Notes under the pieces: model-generated
What the model was told of the DNA's origin: nothing
What the model saw: the letters and a program-made list of their open reading frames with translations, nothing else
The model's database searches: none
Shown: positions 8,427 through 16,686 of the stretch, piece after piece
Position numbering within the stretch: the stretch's first letter is position 1
Layout of the letters: every line of letters begins with the position of its first letter
Assembly (NCBI RefSeq): GCF_002165575.1
Contig: NZ_MXQF01000014.1
Coordinates: 62,001-126,000, forward strand
Length of the DNA: 64,000 bases
Reading direction: 5' to 3'
DNA from: Pseudoalteromonas sp. A601
GTDB lineage: Bacteria; Pseudomonadota; Gammaproteobacteria; Enterobacterales; Alteromonadaceae
Made by a program: the position numbers and the translations under genes

Positions 8427-9527
8427 TCACCAGCTTTGCATTTCAACTAATCTGGATTCTGTTCGTGCATATTCAAAGGCTAACTTTTTACCGCAATATA
8501 AGTTAGCCATGTCAACTTGGGTGCTTATAACTAATAATTTACCTCGGTCATAAAACTCATCAACTAAGGCTATAAAGCGTCGCGCTTCATCATCTAAAGT
8601 ATGCTCTTGTAAGTCTTGCTTCTCGCGTTGATAACTGTCTTCAATGCCATGCACTATCTGCTTGCCTGTTGCCCTACTTCCCATGACGGGAACATTCGCA
8701 ATATATACTCGTTCAAAATGCTCTGCTAAAAAAATATAATCAGCAGTGCTTCTCGGTCCTGAACACAAAGCCATGAAATCAAACAGAATAGCCTCTTTTG
8801 CTAGATGTATAAAGTGAATAGGCCGATGACATACATTTAAATTAGAGTGCGAATTGAGTTTAATTTCACGTTGTTCAAAGAGCATCGTAAGTGCTACATC
8901 ATCATTAATAAAATAATACTTAAATTGATGACCATACCGAAAACGATGATCGAATTTCCCTTCTACACTAATCACTTTACAGTGCTCTTTGAGTAAATTT
9001 ATAGTTGGTAAAAAGCGCACTCGTTGTAAGCCGTTCCTATATAATTCGTCGGGATGACAGTTTGAGGTTGCAATAAGAATAAGTCCCTGCTTGAAGAGTG
9101 CTTTGAATAACCCTGCCATCAGCATAGCATCACCAATATCACTGACAAAAAACTCATCAAAGCACAAAACGTTAACACTATGGCGCCATTCTTTAGCAAT
9201 GATTTCTAATGGGTTTTTGCTGCCTTGTAACTGCCCTAGCCGTTGATGAATTTGTACCATAAAATGATGAAAATGCAGTCGTATTTTTTTATCATCACTT
9301 AACTGATGATAAAATAAGTCCATCAACATCGACTTTCCACGGCCTACCGGACCATGTAAGTACACGCCCCGAACCTTTGGTTGTGTTTGCCACCAAACAC
9401 GTTTTTTAACTAAACTTTCAGCAAGACTTTGCAAGGCATTGACCGCTGTTAGTTGAGCTTGATCATACTGTAACTCTTTTTGCTCTACACGCTGCTGGTA
9501 GGTGGCTAAAATTTGTATTTGTGACAC
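8427..9527 (-). CDS. ZapE/AFG1-like ATPase, paralogue of the canonical zapE in this window
   Basis: A 366-residue AAA+ related ATPase. Walker A is GPVGRGKS, Walker B is CFDEFF, followed by the family signature ATSNCHPDELYRNGLQR and a late RRFIALVDEFYDRGKLLV. ZapE stimulates Z-ring disassembly in division, and mitochondrial AFG1/LACE1 is related. A second copy, at 28976-30064 beside secA and zapG, has the standard context, so this one is the divergent duplicate; its central region (about 200-280) is the least similar. No partner gene is evident. It is divergent from rsuA with a 54-63 base gap. Confidence 0.88.
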   Translation of the reverse strand: MSQIQILATYQQRVEQKELQYDQAQLTAVNALQSLAESLVKKRVWWQTQPKVRGVYLHGPVGRGKSMLMDLFYHQLSDDKKIRLHFHHFMVQIHQRLGQLQGSKNPLEIIAKEWRHSVNVLCFDEFFVSDIGDAMLMAGLFKALFKQGLILIATSNCHPDELYRNGLQRVRFLPTINLLKEHCKVISVEGKFDHRFRYGHQFKYYFINDDVALTMLFEQREIKLNSHSNLNVCHRPIHFIHLAKEAILFDFMALCSGPRSTADYIFLAEHFERVYIANVPVMGSRATGKQIVHGIEDSYQREKQDLQEHTLDDEARRFIALVDEFYDRGKLLVISTQVDMANLYCGKKLAFEYARTESRLVEMQSW

Positions 9528-9550
9528 TGTTCTGGCTGCTTACTATCGGC

Positions 9551-9556
9551 TATACT
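9551..9556 (+). promoter_or_regulatory. Possible -10 element of rsuA
   Basis: TATACT followed by GC-rich CGCGCC lies about 30 bases before the rsuA start. The matching -35 is poor, so this is tentative. Confidence 0.3.
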
Positions 9557-9590
9557 CGCGCCATTGTAGCCGACTAAAAATGTGAACCCA

Positions 9591-10289
9591 ATGAAATTTC
9601 CATGTCGTTTAGATAAATTTATTAGCCACCTAGCTCAAATACCGCGCAGTAAAGCAAAAGCAGGAATAAAGCAAAAAAACGCAACGATAAATGGTGAAAC
9701 TGTAACCGCATTTGATCACCCAATTAGTCAAACTGATGAAGTATTATGGTTTGATGAAGCCTTGATATTTTTAGGAAAACGCTATTTTATGCTCAATAAA
9801 CCGGCGGGTTATGTGTGTGCCAACACTGATGAATTACACCCAACCGTTTTTGACTTGCTCGATGAGCCTAATATGAATGATTTTCATGTTGCTGGCCGCC
9901 TTGATATAGATACCACAGGGCTAGTTTTAATTACCAATGACGGCGATTGGTCGCACAAAATCACTTCACCTAAACACAATAAATTCAAGAGTTACTTGGT
10001 TGAAACTCAAGAGCCATTGACTGATGATGCACTTGCGCAGCTTCGCCAAGGGGTGCAATTACACAATGAAAAAGCTCTTACTCGGCCAGCTAAAGCAGAG
10101 GCCTTGGCCAGCTACAGTTTACGCTTGTCGATCAGCGAAGGTAAATACCATCAAGTTAAACGAATGCTTGCCGCTGTAAATAATAAAGTAGTTGAATTGC
10201 ATAGAGAAAAAATAGCAAACATTGAACTTGACCATTGTCTTGCTCAAGGAGAATATCGACCCCTTACAGAACAAGAACAACAACTTTAA
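9591..10289 (+). CDS. rsuA: 16S rRNA pseudouridine(516) synthase
   Basis: A 232-residue RsuA-type pseudouridine synthase that modifies U516 of 16S rRNA. The N-terminal S4-like domain (CRLDKFISHLAQIPRS, about 1-60) binds RNA; the catalytic domain contains RYFMLNKPAGYVCA, catalytic Asp in GRLDIDTTGL, and ISEGKYHQVKRMLAAV with VVELHRE, closely following E. coli RsuA over the full length. A GTG at 9582 is an alternative start adding three residues; neither has a strong ribosome binding site. Transcribed alone, divergent from the ZapE-like gene. Confidence 0.93.
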   Translation: MKFPCRLDKFISHLAQIPRSKAKAGIKQKNATINGETVTAFDHPISQTDEVLWFDEALIFLGKRYFMLNKPAGYVCANTDELHPTVFDLLDEPNMNDFHVAGRLDIDTTGLVLITNDGDWSHKITSPKHNKFKSYLVETQEPLTDDALAQLRQGVQLHNEKALTRPAKAEALASYSLRLSISEGKYHQVKRMLAAVNNKVVELHREKIANIELDHCLAQGEYRPLTEQEQQL

Positions 10290-10385
10290 TATAATCTTGA
10301 TAATATTTCATGATAGCGTTGTCATTTTTTATTAATAAAAACTAACAAATCGACGAAAAACGTGGTAGAAATTACTTAGGCATAC

Positions 10386-12032
10386 ATGATAAGGGGTTAC
10401 ATTGTGCATTCAGGTCTACCACTAAAAACAAAAATAGCGATCTTTGCAATTGCAATTTTTATTGCATTAATTGCAATCGCAACATTAGGATTACAATCAT
10501 TAAGTCATGCAAGCCAAAGCGATAATATTGCGCGGATAAACCAACTTATGAAAAGCACCAGTAACATCGTGTTGCAATTCGAAGAGATGGTAGAAAAAGG
10601 TCAATTAAGTAATCAACAGGCCCAACAATTAGCAACACAAGTGTTACAAGAGAACAAATATCATGACTCTGAGTATGTTTATGTTGTTGATGATAAATTA
10701 AACTTTATAGCCGCTCCTCATGACCCGCAGCTTCACAATACCAGCTTTAATGACTTTAAAGATGCCAAAGGCAACAGTATTGGACGAATAGTTGAACGAT
10801 TAGTTGGTAATAAAACAAACACAATTATTACATATCACTGGGATTCTGTCAGAGACGGAGACATCGTTAATTTAACCTCAGTTGTACAAAAGACCCCATT
10901 ATTTGGCTGGTATATTGGCACTGGTATCAGTGAAAAAGAAGTTAATGAACGTTATTGGAATACCGCAAAGTGGTTACTTGGTCTATCCTTAATTATTGCA
11001 GTTGCACTAACTATTGCAATAGCTCGCTTTGGTATTTCATTGAGCAATGCACTCGGTGGTGAAGTTGATGAAGTTATTGATATTGTAAAACAGGTATCTC
11101 GAGGCAAATTAAACTCACATATTCGAACAGATGCGCCGCCAGAAAGTATTATAGCTGCGATGCATTATATGCAACAGGGCTTACGAGGTGTTGTTGGTAG
11201 TATTAAAGATGTAACTGACAGCCTTAAAAGTCAAAGCGTAGATAACGAATCGCGTTCTACTGAGCTTGATAAGCTAACTCGTAGTCTAAATGAAGAAACC
11301 CACATGGTTGCCTCAGCAATCACCGAGCTTACAGCATCAGCGCAAACAGTGGTTGAACATGCCGAGCAAGCAGCCCACTCGGTGCAAGAAGCTGAAAGCC
11401 AAGGTCAAAACGCAAATCACTTAACCACAGAGGCTGCGGATACCATAGTTCTTTTAGAGCAACAAATTGATAGCGCTGGCAATAACATCCAACTTCTTGA
11501 TGATGAAGTAAATAATATCGCAAATGTGCTAAGCGTTATTCAAAGCATAGCTGAGCAAACCAACCTACTTGCGCTTAATGCAGCGATAGAAGCCGCACGA
11601 GCAGGAGAGCAAGGCAGAGGCTTTGCGGTGGTGGCCGATGAAGTTAGAGGGCTTGCACAACGTACTCAAACCAGTACAGAAGAAATACGTAACATGATTG
11701 GCAAGCTTCAAACCGCCACCCAAGATGCTAAGACCTCTGTAAACCTAAGCATTACTACTAGCGAACAAACCGTTGCTAAATCAAAACATGCTAGTGAGGA
11801 GCTGCAACGAGTAGCTTCGTCATTAAGTGCCATAGCACAAATGAGTCATCAAATAGCGATTGCAGCAAAAGAGCAACTTGATGCTGGTGAAGATACTGCA
11901 AAAAGAATCGTGACTATTTCAGATACAGCCTCACAGACTGCTGACGTATCACATCAAGCGCATGCAGCAACAGATTTAATTAAAGGGCTAACCAATAATT
12001 TGGAGGCTGAGACTGATAAGTTTAGGTCTTAG
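10386..12032 (+). CDS. Methyl-accepting chemotaxis protein with single Cache sensor
   Basis: A 548-residue inner-membrane chemoreceptor. A membrane segment at about 16-38 is followed by a periplasmic single Cache domain (about 45-190; patterns [18 protein letters not shown] and FGWYIGTGI), a second membrane segment near 195-215, a HAMP-like linker, and a coiled-coil signalling domain with the conserved hairpin tip [20 protein letters not shown] and [12 protein letters not shown]. It relays ligand binding to CheA/CheW; the ligand is unknown (sCache receptors often bind organic acids). A GTG at 10404 behind AAGGGG is a rival start giving 542 residues. A strong hairpin follows the stop. Confidence 0.95.
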   Translation: MIRGYIVHSGLPLKTKIAIFAIAIFIALIAIATLGLQSLSHASQSDNIARINQLMKSTSNIVLQFEEMVEKGQLSNQQAQQLATQVLQENKYHDSEYVYVVDDKLNFIAAPHDPQLHNTSFNDFKDAKGNSIGRIVERLVGNKTNTIITYHWDSVRDGDIVNLTSVVQKTPLFGWYIGTGISEKEVNERYWNTAKWLLGLSLIIAVALTIAIARFGISLSNALGGEVDEVIDIVKQVSRGKLNSHIRTDAPPESIIAAMHYMQQGLRGVVGSIKDVTDSLKSQSVDNESRSTELDKLTRSLNEETHMVASAITELTASAQTVVEHAEQAAHSVQEAESQGQNANHLTTEAADTIVLLEQQIDSAGNNIQLLDDEVNNIANVLSVIQSIAEQTNLLALNAAIEAARAGEQGRGFAVVADEVRGLAQRTQTSTEEIRNMIGKLQTATQDAKTSVNLSITTSEQTVAKSKHASEELQRVASSLSAIAQMSHQIAIAAKEQLDAGEDTAKRIVTISDTASQTADVSHQAHAATDLIKGLTNNLEAETDKFRS

Positions 12033-12063
12033 TTAGCTTTTAGGTAAATACCTTCCCTTACAA

Positions 12064-12090
12064 AACCCGCTAAATAAACGCGGGTTTTTT
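12064..12090. terminator. Bidirectional terminator between chemoreceptor gene and yggN
   Basis: Stem AACCCGC / GCGGGTT with a 9-base loop, followed by a T-run on the plus strand and preceded by an A-run that serves as a T-run on the minus strand. It lies between two convergent genes. Confidence 0.8.
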
Positions 12091-12096
12091 ATTGTT

Positions 12097-12870
12097 TTAC
12101 GATTTTATTTGTACTAGGTCGAAGTCAGCAAGGTCTGGCACGATCATTTGTAAACGTGACTCTGTTACATCTAATGAGTTTAAACACTCACAATACTCAG
12201 AGGCTTTAAGCTCAAGCTGATGCGCTTTTTTTTGCAACGACTTATCAATTTCTTTCGAGATAATATCCATCCGCTGGCCCATATCATTAATACGATCCTC
12301 GATGTTACCTTCGCGAGATTTAAATGCATCACCCAGCGATACTAAAATAGCACCTAATGAGCCATGAACTGCAGAGTGAATTTTTTTACTTATCTCTTCG
12401 GTAAAAAAATCATCAATTTTAGATAGTGATTGTGGCGCAATAAAAAAGAAATCATCGCCACGTTTAAACTTATCCATTAACGCGCGCTCAACGTATTGTA
12501 ATTGTGTTTTAAGCACTTCAGGCTCTTTATCTGACATACCCTCAACAACTTGTTCAATGGCGCTTAAACCGAGGTTAACACCATCTGTAGCGAGCTCTAC
12601 CAGCTCAGGGACGGTATCTCGTATTCCTTTACTGAACTGCTCCAATACTTGGCTTTCTTCATTACTTAAATCTATCCAATAGCCGCGAATAAAAAGTTGG
12701 TTATTATTATTTATTTGAACTCGCGTTTGCCCTTTATCGACAATACGAATTACGTCATCGGTGATAATAAGGCCGTGACTAAGTTCAACTTCACATTGGA
12801 CTTGAGAAAAAGCGAAAGGACTTGAAAGTGCTATAGACAACGCCAATATCGAGCGAGATAAAAACGCCAT
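12097..12870 (-). CDS. yggN: YggN family (DUF2884) exported protein
   Basis: A 257-residue protein with a signal peptide (MAFLSRSILALSIALSSPFAFS) and the layout of the YggN/DUF2884 family: a short N-terminal beta region containing Cys (QCEVELSHG), then long alpha helices rich in charged residues with a late Cys pair (EYCECLNSL). Probably periplasmic; function unknown. ATG 12870 is chosen over 12894 because GAGGTG sits four bases upstream. It stands alone between two terminators, downstream of but not obviously linked to the GH109 cluster. Confidence 0.8.
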   Translation of the reverse strand: MAFLSRSILALSIALSSPFAFSQVQCEVELSHGLIITDDVIRIVDKGQTRVQINNNNQLFIRGYWIDLSNEESQVLEQFSKGIRDTVPELVELATDGVNLGLSAIEQVVEGMSDKEPEVLKTQLQYVERALMDKFKRGDDFFFIAPQSLSKIDDFFTEEISKKIHSAVHGSLGAILVSLGDAFKSREGNIEDRINDMGQRMDIISKEIDKSLQKKAHQLELKASEYCECLNSLDVTESRLQMIVPDLADFDLVQIKS

Positions 12871-12936
12871 AAACACCTCAAAAAGACAAAACATGGAAGG
12901 CGGCTAGGTTAACAAAAAACCAATTTTATGCAAGAG

Positions 12937-12970
12937 AAACGAGCTAGAACACATTTTCTCTAGCTCGTTT
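12937..12970 (-). terminator. Terminator of the GH109 cluster
   Basis: A perfect 12-base stem AAACGAGCTAGA / TCTAGCTCGTTT with a 10-base loop, eleven bases past the GH109 stop; the stem ends in an A/T run rather than a long T-tract. Confidence 0.7.
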
Positions 12971-12980
12971 CAAAAGTGTG

Positions 12981-14354
12981 TCAACTCACAATCCCAAGTG
13001 GTTGTGCTGTTTGCCATGCTCCACGGGTAAAGTCAGGAATATCAATCGATGCACTACGATTACCTACAGATTCGGCTGATAGTGGAGATATAACTGACCA
13101 AGCAGCACCATCGTATACATCTTGATCTAAAGGTTCGCCATTACGTAAACAATAAATCATGCGCCAAAACATTAAGAAATCCATGCCCCCATGGCCACCG
13201 TTGCGCTGTGCTTCTTCGCCCATTTTAGTCCATAGTGGATGGTCGTATTGTTTATACCAATCAGCCATTTCATAATCCCACTCATGAAAGCTTTTAGAGC
13301 TCCCCTCTTCAAGTGCAATTCGGTTAGGGAAGCCGGCGAATACACCATTGGTGCCTTGAATTAAGTTATGACGAGAATAAGGCCTTGGCGTAGTTGTATC
13401 ATGCTGTACCATAATACTGCGTCCTTTCACTGTTTTAATCAATGTTGTGTTCATATCACCAGCTATATATTTAAGCTGATTGCGCTGATGTCCCTCGGGA
13501 AACTCTCGTTTAGCGTAAGCTTGACGACCCAGTGCCGGTGAACTCATAGAGGTTAAAAAATCAAAACGGTCACCACGGTTAATATTCATATATTGAGAAA
13601 CAGGCCCTAAGCCGTGAGTTGGGTATAGGTTTCCGTCACGCTTAGCATGCCAAGCCGTTCGCCACGACCCTGTTTTATGATCGAGTTCTTTCATTTGCCA
13701 ACGCAGCTCATGAATGTAGGCAGCCTCGCCATGTAATAGCTCACCAAACACGCCTTGGCGAACCATGTTAAGCACCATCAACTCATCACGACCATAGTTG
13801 ACGTTTTCCATCATCATGCAATTTTTTTGTGTGCGCTCTGCTGTATCTACAATTTGCCACATTTCATCAACTGTTAATGCAAGTGGTACTTCTACAAACG
13901 CATGTTTACCGCTGTTCATTGTGTCTATAGCCATCGGCGCATGCCACGCCCACGGGGTTGAAATAATGACAATATCGATATCATCACGGTTTAGCATTTG
14001 TTGATAAGCTTTATCAGTGCCAGAGTACAGGGCTGGTTTTGCTAGCCCATTCTGGGTTAAATAATTGGCTGAACGTTGTAATACTTCATCATGGGTGTCA
14101 CAAATTGCGACGATTTGTGTACCATCAATATGGCTCATTCGCTTTACGTGACCAAAACCGCGTTGACCCACACCAATAAAGGCAACTCTGACAACATCCA
14201 TCTTAGGGGCTACTAAGCCGATAACAGACTGGCCTTGCTGAGTGGGTGCGAAAACAGTATTAGCTGTGTTACTACTAACACAGCCTGTCACAACACTTGC
14301 AGCAGCGGCTGCACTGGCGGCTTTGAGAAAATCTCTACGATTAAACTGCTTCAT
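12981..14354 (-). CDS. GH109-type Gfo/Idh/MocA protein (probable alpha-N-acetylgalactosaminidase), Tat-exported
   Basis: A 457-residue NAD-dependent glycosidase-like protein. The N-terminus carries a twin-arginine signal ([10 protein letters not shown]) ending in a lipobox-like VVTGC, so it is probably exported folded with bound NAD and possibly lipid-anchored. A Rossmann domain ([16 protein letters not shown], about 53-70) is followed by [12 protein letters not shown], the GH109-like blocks [22 protein letters not shown] and [10 protein letters not shown], and [11 protein letters not shown] near the end. These follow characterised GH109 alpha-N-acetylgalactosaminidases closely in order and length. 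That family cleaves by NAD-assisted elimination. It is the last gene of a minus-strand cluster with a hexosamine kinase and nucleotidyltransferase, supporting an amino-sugar role. Substrate specificity is inference. Confidence 0.85.
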   Translation of the reverse strand: MKQFNRRDFLKAASAAAAASVVTGCVSSNTANTVFAPTQQGQSVIGLVAPKMDVVRVAFIGVGQRGFGHVKRMSHIDGTQIVAICDTHDEVLQRSANYLTQNGLAKPALYSGTDKAYQQMLNRDDIDIVIISTPWAWHAPMAIDTMNSGKHAFVEVPLALTVDEMWQIVDTAERTQKNCMMMENVNYGRDELMVLNMVRQGVFGELLHGEAAYIHELRWQMKELDHKTGSWRTAWHAKRDGNLYPTHGLGPVSQYMNINRGDRFDFLTSMSSPALGRQAYAKREFPEGHQRNQLKYIAGDMNTTLIKTVKGRSIMVQHDTTTPRPYSRHNLIQGTNGVFAGFPNRIALEEGSSKSFHEWDYEMADWYKQYDHPLWTKMGEEAQRNGGHGGMDFLMFWRMIYCLRNGEPLDQDVYDGAAWSVISPLSAESVGNRSASIDIPDFTRGAWQTAQPLGIVS

Positions 14355-14457
14355 TATTTTTATCCTTGATTAACCTCAATGCAACTTACCTAAAATAGGT
14401 GATTAGGTAAAGTAGACCAAGGTAGTTCACAAAAAAATGAGATGAATCGGGAAAGCT

Positions 14458-14485
14458 AAACCTAGCGTAAAAATACCCTAGGTTT
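14458..14485 (-). terminator. Hairpin after the hexosamine kinase gene
   Basis: Stem AAACCTAG / CTAGGTTT with a 12-base loop, six bases past the stop. There is no long T-tract, so it may attenuate rather than end transcription before the GH109 gene. Confidence 0.45.
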
Positions 14486-14490
14486 AGTAA

Positions 14491-15564
14491 TTAAACATCA
14501 CTTAAAATTGCTTTAAGCGTTTGCTTTTTTGCTAAAATATCACGGTACAGAGCAAACTGGTTTTGCGCTCGCTCAAGGTTGTGGTTTTCATGTTTAATTG
14601 CAAAGTAGTTGTCGCCATCAATGTAATCAGTTAGAAAACGCAAACCTATCATAAAAGTCATTACTTTAGTGCCTAGCCAAAAACTTTGCTTTTCTTGCTC
14701 GGTTATCAAACCTTTTAATGGTTCAACATAGCCTTTCACTACAGCAGCGAAAATCTCTTCGCGTACGCGTACGTTATCAAGATTCGTTGAATCTTCTTCC
14801 TCTGGAGAGCAAAAAGTGCGTACCATGTCGCCAAAATCATACAGCCAATAACCCGGCATGCAGGTATCTAAATCAATCACCGCTTTTGCAGCGTGAGACT
14901 TATTACAAAAAAGCATGTTATTGATTTTAGTGTCGTTATGGCAAGGCCTTACTGGAACTACACCACGCAATTTTTTTAGCTCATCAACTAAACCAAGTTG
15001 CGATAAACAAAAATCGACCTCAGCTTGGCAACTCGTCAAACGATTAACAGGGTCTCTGGCAATCACAGATTTTAACTTCTCAGCTCGCATTGCTAGATTA
15101 TGAAAATCAGGGATCACATGGTGCAACTGCTCGGCATCAAAATCTTCTAATGCCACGGCAAATTGGCCAAATGCATTGGCGGCAATTTCTGCTTGTGAAG
15201 TATTTTCAACTACATCTTCACTATAACTGCCGCCAATAAATTCGAGTGCGCGCCACACACCATTATCACAATCTACTAAAAAATCGCTCGCCTGGGTCGG
15301 TACATGACGAATGATGTCTAAATCATAGTCACCTAGTTGATGTTTTTGCGATAAATGACCTTCAATTAAACGTGCGTTCTTAACCAACATTTCAGGCTCA
15401 GGGAACACCTCAGTATTTAACTTTTGCACAACCAAGGATTTATTTTCAGCAGTTAACAGCATGGTACTATTTATATGGCCATTGCCGATTGGCTTCATAC
15501 TAACAAGTTCATTGCCCAAGCCAAAACGCTCAGACAAGTAAACCGCAACGGGGTTTGACTTCAT
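14491..15564 (-). CDS. N-acetylhexosamine 1-kinase homologue (NahK-like phosphotransferase)
   Basis: A protein of about 357 residues with the aminoglycoside-phosphotransferase fold. It follows bifidobacterial NahK closely: GNGHINSTMLL near the N-terminus, catalytic HNDTKINNMLF, metal-binding VIDLDTCMPGYWLYDFGD, then GLRFLTDYIDGDNYFAIKHENHNLERAQNQ in matching order (given here in parts of the block). NahK phosphorylates GlcNAc and GalNAc at C1 using ATP. I place the start at ATG 15564, which gives the family length; a coupled ATGGATGA at 15621 and an earlier ATG at 15648 would overlap the upstream gene and add a tail unlike the family. With the adjacent nucleotidyltransferase it would make sugar-1-phosphate and then a nucleotide sugar. 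Substrate not proven. Confidence 0.82.
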   Translation of the reverse strand: MKSNPVAVYLSERFGLGNELVSMKPIGNGHINSTMLLTAENKSLVVQKLNTEVFPEPEMLVKNARLIEGHLSQKHQLGDYDLDIIRHVPTQASDFLVDCDNGVWRALEFIGGSYSEDVVENTSQAEIAANAFGQFAVALEDFDAEQLHHVIPDFHNLAMRAEKLKSVIARDPVNRLTSCQAEVDFCLSQLGLVDELKKLRGVVPVRPCHNDTKINNMLFCNKSHAAKAVIDLDTCMPGYWLYDFGDMVRTFCSPEEEDSTNLDNVRVREEIFAAVVKGYVEPLKGLITEQEKQSFWLGTKVMTFMIGLRFLTDYIDGDNYFAIKHENHNLERAQNQFALYRDILAKKQTLKAILSDV

Positions 15565-15613
15565 ACTTATTTCACTATTATTTCGCCCAGAACAGGGCAA
15601 TATCGGGGATAAC

Positions 15614-16495
15614 TCATCCATGGCGTAACTCATATAACTTTTCTGCAACTTCCTGTAATTCTGATTTATATGTCACGCCATACCAAGGCTCTTGTGCAAT
15701 ATATACAGACACTTTTTGTTTTTTTGTTAAAATTAATTTTTGTATTTGATCAGGTAAATAATACTCTTTTCTGACACCGCTGTCATGTTTTTGCAAGAAC
15801 TCAGCAAATCCACGCTCTAAACTATCAAATAAAGTCGGTGTAATACCCCAAAAGCTCATCGAGCCCAAAGCATTATCAGCTATTTTCTCTCGAATGCCAG
15901 TGGGTGTATCCCCCATCAAATCTCCATTTTCATCTTTTATATTTAAATACTCAACCACTCCCTGAAGGCACTCACTTTGAATTTGGCAAACACCGCGGTT
16001 CACCCCCCCTTCAGCGGATAAAGTATCAGCAATAGGATAGCCGACCATAGCCCAATTTGATTGATTTTTAAAATGCTCACTGATTAATTTGAATGACGTT
16101 GCGCCATAATAATCATCAGCGGTGATCACAATCGCAGGGTTATGAATATATTCTTTAGCACACAATAACGCATGTCCAGTGCCCCACGGTTTTGTGCGGT
16201 GTTTAGCTATTTCAGCAAATTGTTTTGGTATTAAATCAATACGCTGCTCTACTAATATTACTTCTAACTGCGCTGGTAATCGAGGTAGAATTGTGTTCTC
16301 AATTTCAGCTCTTACGGCTTGATTAATAACAAGCACAACTTGTGTAATGCCTGCAGCGTAAGAATCGTGAATACTCAGCTCCATAATCGTGCAGCCTAAG
16401 CCTGTGATCTCTGCTATTTGCTTATTCCCACCAAAGCGACTGCCTAGACCACCTGCTAGAACCACTAAACTTAATGCATGTTTTGTACTTTCCAT
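15614..16495 (-). CDS. Sugar-phosphate nucleotidyltransferase (NTP_transferase family)
   Basis: A 293-residue Rossmann-like nucleotidyltransferase. The N-terminal loop LAGGLGSRFGGNKQ binds the nucleoside triphosphate; PWGTGHALL and VITADDYYG contain the base-binding and metal-binding parts. The family couples a sugar 1-phosphate to UTP, dTTP or GTP, releasing pyrophosphate. No acyltransferase domain (as in GlmU) follows. It is the first gene of the cluster with the NahK-like kinase and GH109 enzyme, so UDP-GalNAc or UDP-GlcNAc is the likely product; this is inference from context. MurU-like activity on N-acetylmuramate 1-phosphate is an alternative, but MurU is shorter. Confidence 0.82.
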   Translation of the reverse strand: MESTKHALSLVVLAGGLGSRFGGNKQIAEITGLGCTIMELSIHDSYAAGITQVVLVINQAVRAEIENTILPRLPAQLEVILVEQRIDLIPKQFAEIAKHRTKPWGTGHALLCAKEYIHNPAIVITADDYYGATSFKLISEHFKNQSNWAMVGYPIADTLSAEGGVNRGVCQIQSECLQGVVEYLNIKDENGDLMGDTPTGIREKIADNALGSMSFWGITPTLFDSLERGFAEFLQKHDSGVRKEYYLPDQIQKLILTKKQKVSVYIAQEPWYGVTYKSELQEVAEKLYELRHG

Positions 16496-16584
16496 GTTTT
16501 ACCTAATATTGCTCTATTGTAAATAATTGTACCAGTTTTACTTATCAAATCTAGCCTGTGAGGGAGTTGGGTATTACTCCAACA

Positions 16585-16616
16585 AAAACGGCGACTTAGT
16601 ACTAAGTCACCGTTTT
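16585..16616 (-). terminator. Terminator of the M13 peptidase gene
   Basis: A long hairpin, AAAACGG then GACTTAGT / ACTAAGTC then CCGTTTT with one C-A mismatch, 71 bases past the stop at 16687. Confidence 0.65.
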
Positions 16617-16686
16617 AAAGCTAATCTAAAATAGGCATGAATTAAGAATTCGCGTACATTAATTTATGCTTGATATAGATTTGTGA

